Origin: Physcomitrium patens
Taxonomy: Eukaryota; Streptophyta; Bryopsida; Funariales; Funariaceae
Assembly (NCBI RefSeq): GCF_000002425.4
Contig: NC_037254.1
Coordinates: 20,251,418-20,315,417 of the forward strand
Direction: 5' to 3'
DNA: 64,000 nucleotides
Shown: positions 11,919 through 22,545 of the stretch, piece after piece
How the letters are laid out: each line of letters starts with the position of its first letter
Position numbering within the stretch: the first letter of the stretch is position 1
Translations under genes and position numbers: made by a program
Notes under the pieces: model-generated
Databases searched by the model: none
What the model was told of the DNA's origin: nothing
The model's input: only the letters and a program-made list of their open reading frames with translations

Positions 11919-12926
11919 CTATTGTAACTGGACAAACTCGTTTTTTGACATATTGTCTTCTTTTACAGCCATACTCCTCATTTTGTAATTGCGTCGTTTC
12001 TTTGGACAATGTTGAGCAGTGTGCTTTGGTTCTCCACAATATAAACATAATCCTTCTTGACAATGACGAGTCTTTTCTTGCTCAATAAGAGATTTGAAAC
12101 ATACTGCATCAATTTGCATATCTTCTACTTCCAAATGTATGTGTTGAAGAGGTGTTGGTGTTGCCATTGAATTATAGTAACGTTGAGGTCCACTTGTACG
12201 GTTCTTAGATCGAAATTCAAAAAGGTGATTGTCGCACTTCATAGCAAAGTCAATTGCTTGACTCAATGTTTGAGGATCAAGTAAGTTGAGCATTAATTTT
12301 TTTACCTCATATTGTAATTTGTAGAGAAATTGGCTAATAAGTGCAGCATCATCTTATTTTATATCAGTTGCAAGTTGTCAAAATTGTGAAGCGTAGAACG
12401 TTACTGATCAATTGCCTTGTCGTAAAATACGGATCTTATTGGTTGCAACACGAATTGCATCATGTTCTCCATACATGGATTGAAACTTTGCTAGAAAAGC
12501 CTCTAGATTATCTAATATTGGATCTCGTCATTCAAGAAAAGATGAAAACCACGATAGTGCTGAACCTGAAAGAAGCGTATCAATGAATCTAACTTGCGAT
12601 CCTGAAGTTGGATAGCTTTGGCGTTGAGGTTCAATCACAATTTGCACTTCATTGATAAATCCTCGAAACTTGGATCTGGTACCATCGAACTTCTCGGATA
12701 GGACAATTTTTGGTTCTCCAATACTAGAAGGGTGTTACACCATAGGAAAAAGGACATGATTTGGTACAGATGTTGAAGCAGCTCCAACCATTTCTATATC
12801 ATTACTTTCTGCCAATCTTGTTAGTTCTTATGGTGGTAAATTGAGTTGATGCATCGCAAGCATTAACTCTCTCAATTGCTCTTGCATTTGTACCATTGCA
12901 CTCTTCATTTCAACAAGTTCTGCCAT
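11919..12926 (-). pseudogene. Gag, broken, subfamily 2 copy 1
   Basis: Start ATG at 12926 (MAELVEMKS). Stops break the N-terminal half (for example a TAA about 28 codons in). The C-terminal 124 codons (12293-11919) are open and hold the CCHC knuckle CLYCGEPKHTAQHC. Upstream of about 12350 the similarity to copy 2 drops sharply (to about 90-92 percent), while downstream it is nearly identical. Confidence 0.82.
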
Positions 12927-13138
12927 GATAATACTTAGAAAAGAGAAGATGTCTAATATCGCTCAAGACAAATAGAAGAGAAGACTTGAGAACAAAGAAA
13001 ATACTAAAGACAATATAAGTTTAGAAGAGGGTAATTTGCAACTTCTAATATGCTTATATCTTATGAAGAAAAATGAGTAATCCATTCTTAATCAAGATTA
13101 GACAAAGCTCTGATATTGTAGGTGTACTCTTGTCAATC

Positions 13139-13699
13139 TATTAAAGACAAGAACTCGATGAAAAAGTAATTTGGACAAATGAGCCTTCACTCAAAGAAAG
13201 ATAACAAAATATAAATTAAGAAGTATGTATATTAAAAGAGAAACGGGAATGGCTATTGCCAAAAGACAAGAAAACTAGAGACCCTTGAAACTAGACTAGA
13301 AGCAAGAAAGGAGTTGATAAGACTGAAGAAGGCTTCACTCTTATCTTTATATATACTATCTAACTAGAGGCTACGTGGCGACGTTCTATAGGACATCCAA
13401 TATGTGTTGACTTTGTAGGATACATGCCTTGACTTACAAGGCAAGTTTTTCTACGTGTGGGCCACATAGTTAGCTTGATCTTCAAGCTAACAACATGTGT
13501 GGCACATGGCCAACTTATTGACCACGTTTCTAATCCAAAAAGTCAATTAAAGACAACTATGAAGTCAAAGCAACATCTATGAAGCTTCTAAGAAGCTTCC
13601 ATATTAAATAGTATAGAATTAACTTACTTTTACCTACTTTTAATTACTTCTACCTATTTGTATATGTAATAACTAGCTTACATGAGTATGTCCGTGACA
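13139..13699 (-). repeat. 5' LTR of subfamily 2 copy 1
   Basis: 561 bp, TATTAAAGAC to TCCGTGACA. The first bases are a changed form of TGTCAAGGAC. The same change occurs in the 5' LTR of copy 2 (57297-57857) but in neither 3' LTR, an unexpected pattern treated as a finding. Confidence 0.9.
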
Positions 13700-15300
13700 A
13701 TATCTCAATTACACGCTACTCTCATTTGTTTACTTGTAATTCTTGATCCATGTACATTCTTCAATTCTTCATAGGCTACATATTAGTATAACAAGAAGAT
13801 GATTTTTCTTGCAATAGGCCATAATAAAGCATTATTAAGGAGTAATTTGATAAAAAAACATAACTCAAAAAATACCTCTCATAATAAGGGCATGCATCCA
13901 TTCAAATTTGAAAGTCAAATTGGAATCAAATAGCAACATTCAATTGGTCAACAAGAAAAATATTCTTTAATTTGTAGAATCAATCAAAACATATTTTTCT
14001 CAAGTATCATCAAAAGTAATTTGGATTTTAACAATAATTGAGGAATAATCTATAATATACAAAAAAATAATGAATACATAAATAGAATTTATGTCAACAT
14101 AAGAATAAAGGTAAATATAATCCATCTAAGGTAACTAAAATATTTAACACAATTACATTAGTCAATCTTAAAAATACCAATGCCAAAATATAAAATAACT
14201 TAAATGAATATGATACCAAATAAAAAGCAAAGTGAATCATTTCCATCCTTTTTTAATGTATTAAACGTATTATTTCTATTCTCTACAAGCATTTTTCATC
14301 CTTCATTTGTAATCCTAATAATAATAATTAAAAAAAAAAATCCACCATTTTAGAAGAATGAATACTATCAATATAAGGTGTAACATATAGTCAAAGGTAG
14401 AATTATTTGAGTTCTAATTAAATGAGGTAGATAAAACTAACACATATTATGTTACTACAAAAACTAAAAACATGAAAATATTGTATATATTTTTGTGCCC
14501 AAAAACATGGACTTATATATGTATGTATGTATGTATATATATAATCAAAGTAATAATATATTAATAAAACATAAAAGAAAAAATTGGTATAATATCTATA
14601 CAACAATTAATTAATAAATGAAGACATAATATTTTAATATTAAAAAATCTAAATAACATTTTTTTTTAGAATTTTTTTGACAAAAATAATATAAATTTAT
14701 TAATATACGAGGCCTTATTTATACAAAGTAATGTCTTTGTTCACTTCTTTCAAATAATCTTCTCAAAATTTTAAGCATGCAAAAGACATTACTAAGATCC
14801 TAATTTATAAGGATTTAATTCACATATGTAAATGAGAAACATAAGTTGATTTTATTAAATTTAAATGTACAATACAATATACAAGATGATAATAATTTTG
14901 TAATTCCTATTATACATTTTGGATAAATTATTATTTCCAAATATTGTTCAGAATGTCTTTGTTAATTTAACAAAATATATTGTACTATTTATCATTGTAG
15001 ACAAAGTCACATCTTTGATGTCACCTAACCAAATCAATAACTTACACAGAACAACAAGCCACAATAATCTTATGAAATCCTCCACGTTTTGGTGACATAG
15101 CAAATGTTGGACTCACATTTCCAAACCTTGCAAACACACAAGCATTAATCTTGTGATCGAATACCAAACCATCCTCTGTTTCCCCTTCTTCTTTCGCACC
15201 ATCTCCTATTGTTCTTTTCTTTTCTGGTTCTTCTATTGAGGATATATATATATATATATATATATATTTTGGGTTGATGTCAAGGCTGATGTTTTCAACC
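13700..15300. other. AT-rich intergenic DNA
   Basis: Mostly AT-rich DNA with scattered short frames. A minus frame at 15042-15302 starts with ATG but its N-terminus is encoded by the (TA)n repeat and it matches nothing I know. No gene is supported. Confidence 0.5.
15242..15267. repeat. (TA)n microsatellite
   Basis: Perfect TA run of about 26 bp at the boundary between AT-rich DNA and the GC-richer gene island. Confidence 0.9.
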
Positions 15301-16131
15301 ATGAGATCAGTGTCTCGGAGTTGCGGTTGTCATGGGGATCAGTTGTGCTTGATGGTTACTGGGTCACCGAAAGCTTGGCTCTTATGTTCATTTTGTAGCT
15401 TTCTTTGCGACATTTGAGAATTGGTTCTGAAGACCCAGAATTGCCCAGCGAAGTTCCACATGTTAGGGCAAGCAATTTAGTGCAGAGTGTCTGAGACCCA
15501 TTTGTTTGCATCAGTTGCAGGAAGAGTTGGTGTGGTCTGTAGGAATAATTTGCAAGGTGGCCACAGCGACATCAGCGTTTTTGTAGTAGTATTGGTATAT
15601 ATTTGCTGCGGTTGTGTGAACCACGAGCAAAGGCAGGCGACCAGTGATTCGTAGAATTCTGGACGTTCTAGTTTGCGAATTACCATGTCAATTCAAGGTT
15701 TGATGCTTTATTGTCAACCATCTCTTTCAGTTTGTTATTGAAGCAGTTGTACAATGGGATTTATTTGTAAGATGGGTTGCTCGTTCATCTGAACCAAATG
15801 GTTTGTTGTAGTTGCATTTATGGTGTGCTGTGAATTATACCTGTGTGATAGATCAATTTTAGTAGAAATTTTTTGGGAAATTTTGTGCACGCAAATAGGT
15901 TTGCAAAGATTTCAGACACAAATTTCAGTTACCGTGTGAACTGTAAACTGTATGCATCCAATGATTGTCATGAATGAGAATTTAGCGTATACTGCTTCTT
16001 CTGCTGAACCAGTCAAATGGTTCCAGATATTGCACCATTTTTGGTATAATGTTGGATAATAATGTGGATGCTATCCTAAATAAATTTTTTTCAATTGTTG
16101 TGTTCATTCTCTGTCCAAGTTTTTGAAAGGC
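15301..16131. other. Non-repetitive DNA upstream of a possible gene
   Basis: Base composition shifts to balanced, gene-island type. No long frame is present. It may hold the promoter, leader or upstream exons of the possible gene at 16222-16816, but I see no decisive splice or coding signal. Confidence 0.35.
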
Positions 16132-16221
16132 ATGCATGCTCTTGCAGATTCTGAGGTGCGGGAGTGCAGCTATGAAAATATTTTTTTAACGGATGGATTT
16201 TCGAAACCCGTGGTGCGATTG

Positions 16222-16816
16222 ATGAGCATGCTGCCTCAAGTGCCCGAACCCGCGGGTGCATTTTGGGGTTGTGTAGTGGTAGCAGCAGCTGTGGTTTTAG
16301 GATCTGTAGCAATGGCTCACCAAAGTGGGAAAATCGCCAACCACATGACGACAACCATGGAAATACAGGGAGAGCGGATAACCAATACTTGCGAAAAGAT
16401 TACCAACACTTCGGAGCAGCTATTGGTGGCCCTTGTTCACCACAGCGATCGAATTGCAGCCACAGGAGAAAGAATCGCGTCCCTTGCTGAGGCTTACGAC
16501 ATTCACGTCAACTTCAAACTTGTATGCTCCCTTCCCCTACAACTTCCTCGTTTTTTTTTTTTTTTTTTCTTTTTTTTTTGTGCTCATATACTTCTGAGAA
16601 ATGAAAGTAATCATTTGTAATGTGATGAGCAACTCGGTTCTTCTCAAGTATGCTTATATTTGGAGAGACGAATTTGGTTTAGTCAGTGCAGGACTGACGA
16701 CTTCAGTAGAACGGTTGCAAAATCAGAGAGTATTGGCCAAGACATATTTCTCGTCACCAATGCTTCCGAAACCTTCAGATGCTGACGCAAGGAAGATTGG
16801 TCCTTCAGAGTATTAA
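16222..16816 (+). CDS. Possible small single-pass membrane protein (hypothetical)
   Basis: Proposed two-exon gene: 16222-16521 (100 codons from ATG) and 16649-16816 (55 codons plus stop), giving about 155 residues. The intron starts GTATGC, carries a long T-run (16551-16579) and ends CTCAAG; phases agree. The N-terminal region has a hydrophobic segment (about residues 12-34: FWGCVVVAAAVVLGSVAMA), then a polar, helix-prone repeat pattern (GERITNTCEKITNTSEQ, later DRIAATGERIASLAEA) like a short coiled coil. The frame is open upstream to about 16123, so an earlier ATG (16132) or upstream exon is possible. I recognise no family; the model rests on composition and splice signals alone. Confidence 0.35.
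16551..16579. repeat. Poly-T tract
   Basis: Nearly uninterrupted T run, probably inside an intron of the neighbouring gene model, where it could act as a pyrimidine tract. Confidence 0.85.
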
Positions 16817-17404
16817 GTGTTATTATTGTTTGCGGTACAGTGAGAGCCCATCCGCATCTGCAGTGAAATTGTCAATCTAGTACATGCTAAGAATACATGC
16901 GACGTATTCTTCCAAGTTATGATCTCTGTACAATATGATGGATGGCAAATGACACATTCATTTGTTGCGGTTCTCGACCAGATGCAAGATACATAGATAA
17001 TTGAAAACACGCACTGGGAAAGCAGATAATTTACTGTCGTAAATTGCATGAGGTGATAAGGTGGGGCCTGGCACCATTCAAGCACAAGACCTCACAAAAA
17101 CCGACATTCTAAATCGAAAAACTAATGCTTCTACCGTCTTAATGCTAATTTCCGTTTTCCTTACTCTCATGGTTCATAATGGGATTCTATTTCGTGAAGA
17201 AAAACTCCAGATATCCTCCACAAAGCTCTTCTATGTGTTTTCCTAATTTCGATGCCACAATTGATCATGAGTCAATAAAGAATGTGGTAATCAAATTGAA
17301 TATAAATGCCAGAAATTGCATCTGTAGTGCCTTAGCTCCTGTACTCCCGCATGCTACTTGAGCAAGAATTGCATCTTTCAAGGTCGATAGGTTCGTAAAT
17401 AGTC
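16817..17404. other. Intergenic DNA between two convergent genes
   Basis: Balanced-composition DNA downstream of the possible plus-strand gene and downstream of PRORP (minus strand), so both 3' untranslated regions should lie here. No further coding signal is seen. Confidence 0.4.
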
Positions 17405-20400
17405 CTACTCTTTGAGTTTTTCTTCTTTCATGTCATCGGCTTTCGCATGACCGGGTCGTGTCACACACAACCATTCCCCAGGTTGAGAGACATCATTGCC
17501 ACTTTTTGGAATATGCCAGGACCCGCTCACGGATTCCTGCACGGATAAATGATACCAAGCATCAAATGTTCGGCCATTTTGCTCTCTGGATGTGTTTGCT
17601 ACCTGGTTAAGCTCAAAAGCAGAGGGACCACATAATTGCTAAAACCTAACCCAAAAAAAATGGCTATTTCTTACAACATTTATTGTCCACCAACGAAGTC
17701 AGTTATCACTTAACGTTTAGAGTCGCCGACTAGTTGAATCCTGAACATGCAAATATCAAAACAAATAACGGTACAACAGCCCTTTGTCCTCAAAAACTGC
17801 TGCCCGTCCACAAGGTGAAGCCATGTACCTGAATTAATATAGAATAAGGTGGCGGCATGTGATAAACTGGGCCCTCCTTGCTCATTGAAAATCGAACCTG
17901 TTATTACCAAATCCATTATCACGCAACTGTTTAAAATGTGATCCATTACCAAAGGCACCAGACTTGGGACGCTCACAGAACGTCATAAAACTCTACAGAC
18001 AGCTCACATAATGAAACCAAGAAAAGAACATCAGATGAAGAAAAATTCAATAGTCTTAAACAAATCCACCTGATGGCGTTCTTTCCACTTGGGGAAGAAG
18101 TCGTTGCCAAGCAAATGAAATAAGTGATCCCGCATCTCGTCATTAGTCACAAGAACGCACTTATACTGTACTGCAGCGTATAGCCAATACCTGTCGACAC
18201 AAACAGTCTATAGCCTGTAAGCGACATACATGTACACGAAAATGTACCTCAGGCCGCGACGTATTAAAATTTGCTCCAGCTATAGGAACGCGCTGAATTC
18301 AAAGTCAGCATCAAAATGGCCAAGAGGTGACATCAACTTCTAAGAGAGGACTCGGTTACCATGGCGAACAAAACGGGGTTCCTCGCACATACCAGTCATC
18401 GTTTGATCCTGTCGGTGTGGTAAAGATCGCATGCGCCTCCTGCCATCTTTTGAGCATTTTTATGGCGTGAGGGGAATTTGCCGGTCCCCCTCTGGTTCGT
18501 CTATGGTGCAACAAAATGAGTGGATTCCTTTTCGAACCAATCTTCTCTTTAATCCCTTTCACCACGGAGTTCAGCTGCGACAGTGTTAAAGAAAATCAGC
18601 TGACTAAAATTTGTCACAACTCACGCCAAATGGACACATCATAAACCATCACAAAACCACCGTCAGCTGTAACTATAAATGATAAGCTAACTTAATATAT
18701 GATTGAAAAAAATAGAAAGACATAAAAATAAAATAAGTAAAAACACAGGTACCTGATGAAAATTAAATCCTCCGTCGACGAAGTTTTGATTAAACAGCCC
18801 AACATTAGCCCCATCCACAATAGCATCGAAGGGTCCATGGCGATTGAGCCATGCCTGCAGCAACATTCACCAACATCCACAAATGAGGACTCAATCCACA
18901 AAAAATATTCCAAAACCAGAATTAGCTCTCTGTCCTCAACGTCGGTTAACTCTACTGGGATCTCTCCATGAATACCTGAAACTTTTTGAACTCGTTATTT
19001 TTGCCCTCTCGCTGGCAAGCCAGTTCTGATAGGGACTTGGCAAACATTTCTGTCTCGTTTGGGTCAATATCAATTGTGACAAGCTGCTGCCCACATTCCT
19101 GACAAACACCACCAGTATCCAATACACTTGACTTAACCTCCCAGTTGCCACGTCCAAGCCATCCAAGCCCGTGCCACCCGCCTCCGCGACTTTCATAAGC
19201 TGCTTTCACAGTCTTTGGGCTAGGTAGACTATCCCAGTTGGACTTCCCGGCACTTGCAGCAGGGCTGCTTTCAAACCACTGCTGAACCACACCTGCACAC
19301 GAGGGCGAAAGCCCCCGAACTGTGGTCCGAATACGATGCAACAGAGAATAGACTTTGTATTCAAGTCCAAAATCAGTTGCCAACTGTAGAAGCGCCTCCA
19401 ATTCGCTTTCTTCAGCCTGAACCCCAGCTGCTAGCATGTGCTCCTCAACTTCGAAGGCCTTCTCAAAGTTCTTTAACTTACAGTAGATGTGAAGCGCAGG
19501 ACTATATGACCTCAGTCTGAATTACAAAAACATTCAAAATACACCATATCAAAATTCTGTAGGATGTTGCTGGCGCTCAGGAAGTGCACTACCAAAGCAA
19601 AGTTGCAATCTCCCAAGTATCAAATTGTTCACTTTTTGAGGCTCGAATATTCACCTAGGAGAAAGCTTAGCATTTGCCATTTGCTTAACCATGTCAAAAG
19701 CAAGATCCCCATCTTCCTTGGCAACCGCAAGGCGTGCAACCGCAGTGAACGTTGCTTCATTCGGAGGCACCTCTTGGAGCTTCATAGCCTCATAGATCAC
19801 GAAGCCTCGTTCAAGACACAACCGCCTCTCTTCGTCTGTTACCACAACCTCTTCAGAAGTTTCATTCAGCGCCTCACCCTTCGAGTCATCAAGTTTGTCA
19901 TTGACAGGATTGTTCTGCTTCCCTTGCACACTGCCTAGAGCACAAACTACGTTAACAGTCAGATACACGAATGGTCAAGGATAAAACAAAGATTCTCAAT
20001 CCTGGTCACCGTGACCTCAGGAAATAAGGACACACCAAGACTGAAACTCCAAACCCTAGGCAGGATTTCACAGAAATGTGATGTAGAGAACGGTGGAAGA
20101 GCTTTGAGAAAAAAGACCAAGAGGGAGGCATACTCTTCTGCTGCTTGTCGATGGTACCACTCTTTCCAGGTCTTAACGAACCCGTCGCTGCAGATGAACA
20201 TAAATACAGGAGCACATTGTAGGTGTACTGATTGAACGCTACTTTTCCTTCAGCAACTACCTTGTCGTAAATTTCTATAGCACCCATGACATCGGCAAAC
20301 TTAGAGCACATGTCAATAGACCTACGCAGCTCCGACTCTGCTGAGTCCTTCTTCTTCTTGTGATTGCGATCGTCCCCATTTTGCTGGTCATAGGGAGCAG

Positions 20401-21654
20401 CTCGCTTGGCATTCGGCATCTTGGGATCACGTTTCTCCGACTGGCGGTCAATTGAAACTGCGCCCTGCAGAGGCGCTTCAAACAGCGATCTACCCAATCA
20501 GTGTCAATGAGCTCCAAGGTAAACGGAAGATGGAAAATTTGAAGAAGCAAACAAGTAGTCTTTTAAACCAGATGGACTAAATGCACACCGGAGGGTCTTG
20601 GTGTTTCACTGCTAGAACTGTTGGTGCGGCCTTGGAATCGCTGTGTGCGTTTATTGGTGTACTGACAGCTCTCTGTGTTTGTAGAGATTTCGTAACTAGA
20701 CCCGGATTTATTAAAATTCTGCTTCACTGCAACTCTCACAGGACAGCTTCCAGCCTGGTCTTCCTCAATAAAACTTACAGATTGATTCTCGTTGGTAAAA
20801 CTACCTGAAAGGCAATACCCTTCTTCTTTATCATGATCACCCCAGGACTCAACCTGAACTTGCAAAGCAAAAAGTTCCTTTTCTGAATTACATGTATCTC
20901 AAGATTCGGATTAAGAACCGCATTGTATACTAAAAGCCGCCACTCTAAACAACAATATGGCAGCAACTCTCCACCATGAGCGAACAAGAAGACGCGACTA
21001 CAAATTCCAAACACTTTACTCCGCAACTTTGTCTCCTTTCTGAGCTCCGAGAAAACTCACAACAGTATCACGTAATGTTTCCAAGAAAGCAATAGCAAAA
21101 GCTACCTAACTCGGCTGACTCTAGTTGCGAAGGTTAAGCCCTACGAGTGCACTAAAGCAATGTCAATGTAGCGACAAAGAGATCAATTGCTTACTCGAAG
21201 GAAACTCTTCTGTGTCAAAGCCCGCATTGGAAAACCCTTTCTCCACATGCTCCCCACCCACCGCCCAAATTCGATTACTGGAGCTCCGAAATGAGGGCCG
21301 AATTCCCAACCCCACTTCGGACCGCAACAGCCTCACCCCATTGCCTCCCAGGGCCTCAAAACGACCAGCAATTGTACGATGTACTTCATTATCCACCCCA
21401 TTCAAGAGCTTCAAAGTACCTCCACCATTGCAACCAATTCTACCACCACCATAACGAACTGAAATGCCAGCGGTGGGGAACAGTAACCGCGACTGCAGGC
21501 ATAGGAGATGGAAGCGGTAACTAGACACGGCAGGGCAACACAGTCCCATACGGACCGCCCTTTGGCTAGCATGAACAATATCCATCCACTGTGAGGTCTC
21601 CTCGCTTAAGCCAGGAATACCAAAACACTTCGAGGGGACTGATACAGTTTCCAT
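17405..21654 (-). CDS. Proteinaceous RNase P (PRORP), PPR plus NYN nuclease, 10 exons
   Basis: Single-protein RNase P that cuts the 5' leader from tRNA precursors without an RNA subunit. Exons, minus strand: 21654-21195, 20858-20569, 20464-20134, 19934-19655, 19516-18976, 18854-18753, 18574-18393, 18190-18070, 17897-17829, 17536-17405; phases agree throughout, 835 codons. Residues 1-250 are unconserved and contain a likely organelle targeting region. PPR repeats run from about 292 (AESELRRSIDMC, YTYNVLLYLCSS) to about 560. The structural zinc site is C592/C595 (CQEC) with H800 (SWHIP) and C816 (WLCVTR). The NYN nuclease holds VDGANVG (D648), SNDDWYW (D727, D728) and VTNDEMRDH (D746), matching the catalytic Asp set of Arabidopsis PRORP1. 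A KKKK run (286-289) could be a nuclear signal. The start is the first ATG in the frame; ATG 21585 is an alternative. The exon 2/3 junction (20569/20464) is the least certain. Moss has several PRORPs; which one this is cannot be settled here. Confidence 0.93.
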
Positions 21655-22545
21655 TTGAGAGAACCCCGGTGAAGCTAGAAACCCTAAATATGTGAGATCA
21701 TGTTCTACCTGGAAGCCAATTACTGTAAAATTCACTGCATGTCACACGCATGTTGTGATTTGGATTTTCCAGTACTGAGTGTTTTTCTGCCAGAGAGCTT
21801 GAGATTTGATCGGCAAGTTGTAAAAAGGCACAATTCTACATCCAGCGATAAGTAACATCTGAATGCAGGTTCTGGAGCCAGGTAACCTTAGGCAGGTGAC
21901 CTTCAGCTTGTGGCTCACAATCGTCGATTCTTGCAAGAACAGTTTTGTCCCAAGTTTGTTTTTAGAGCCAAATGAGATGGAGACTACGCCATTGCTCAAA
22001 ATACACAGTGATAGATGACATGCCTGTCTGCTGTAAAGTGAAGGTTTATGTGATTATGTGAATGGTTGTTGCCGAATGATTAGATGGAGTTTGAGAAATT
22101 GACAACGGTGAACACAGAATGGCATCCACAAGCATTGAGGGACAATTATCAACAGTTTGAGAGACCAGATGTCCAACTCTTCACTGATCTCAAAAACTCT
22201 GGTATCATTCTATTTTCTCAAGGAAAGATTTAATCGATCGCGCCATGTGGATACCAACGATGGCCAGAACATGCGACCAATGCCACAGCAGTCGCTCGCA
22301 AACTACAGTGTGTTAGCTAAGTTGACATAAAATAAATTCACAACGATGTGCTAAAAATTCCTGAGTTATCAGATTTATCAAGAATTAAGAGGATTGAGAA
22401 AGAAACACCTAAATTGGAAGCACCTCACATCATGAAAAGAAATTATACCTTGGGGCATTCTTCTCATGATATGAAGAGCGCAGCTGCAACAATCGACGCG
22501 CACAGCTCATAAAAATAGTGGTCAAAGCACCAAAATCTGGCCATT
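21655..22545. other. Intergenic DNA between P450 and PRORP
   Basis: About 890 bp separating two genes on the same strand: the 3' end of the P450 and the promoter/leader of PRORP. No reading frame of note. Confidence 0.45.

Larger units (their letters stand above)
951..13699 (-). mobile_element. Ty3/gypsy chromovirus, subfamily 2 copy 1 (host of a nested element)
   Basis: A complete LTR retrotransposon reading on the minus strand: 5' LTR 13139-13699, gag, pol with a C-terminal chromodomain, ORF3, polypurine tract, 3' LTR 951-1492. Perfect 5 bp target duplications, atatc, flank it at 946-950 and 13700-13704. It is interrupted at 2301-8668 by a subfamily 1 element. Against the other subfamily 2 copy (40141-57857) the coordinate offset is 44158 to the right of the nested insertion and 50531 to its left. 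The difference, 6373, equals the 6368 bp insertion plus a 5 bp duplication. Coding capacity is lost through many stops. The two LTRs differ at roughly one base in ten where I compared them, so the insertion is old. Confidence 0.93.

Noticed and set aside
15042-15302. 86-codon minus frame beginning with ATG
   Set aside because: Its N-terminal part is translation of the (TA)n repeat, and the rest matches nothing known and shows no splice context.
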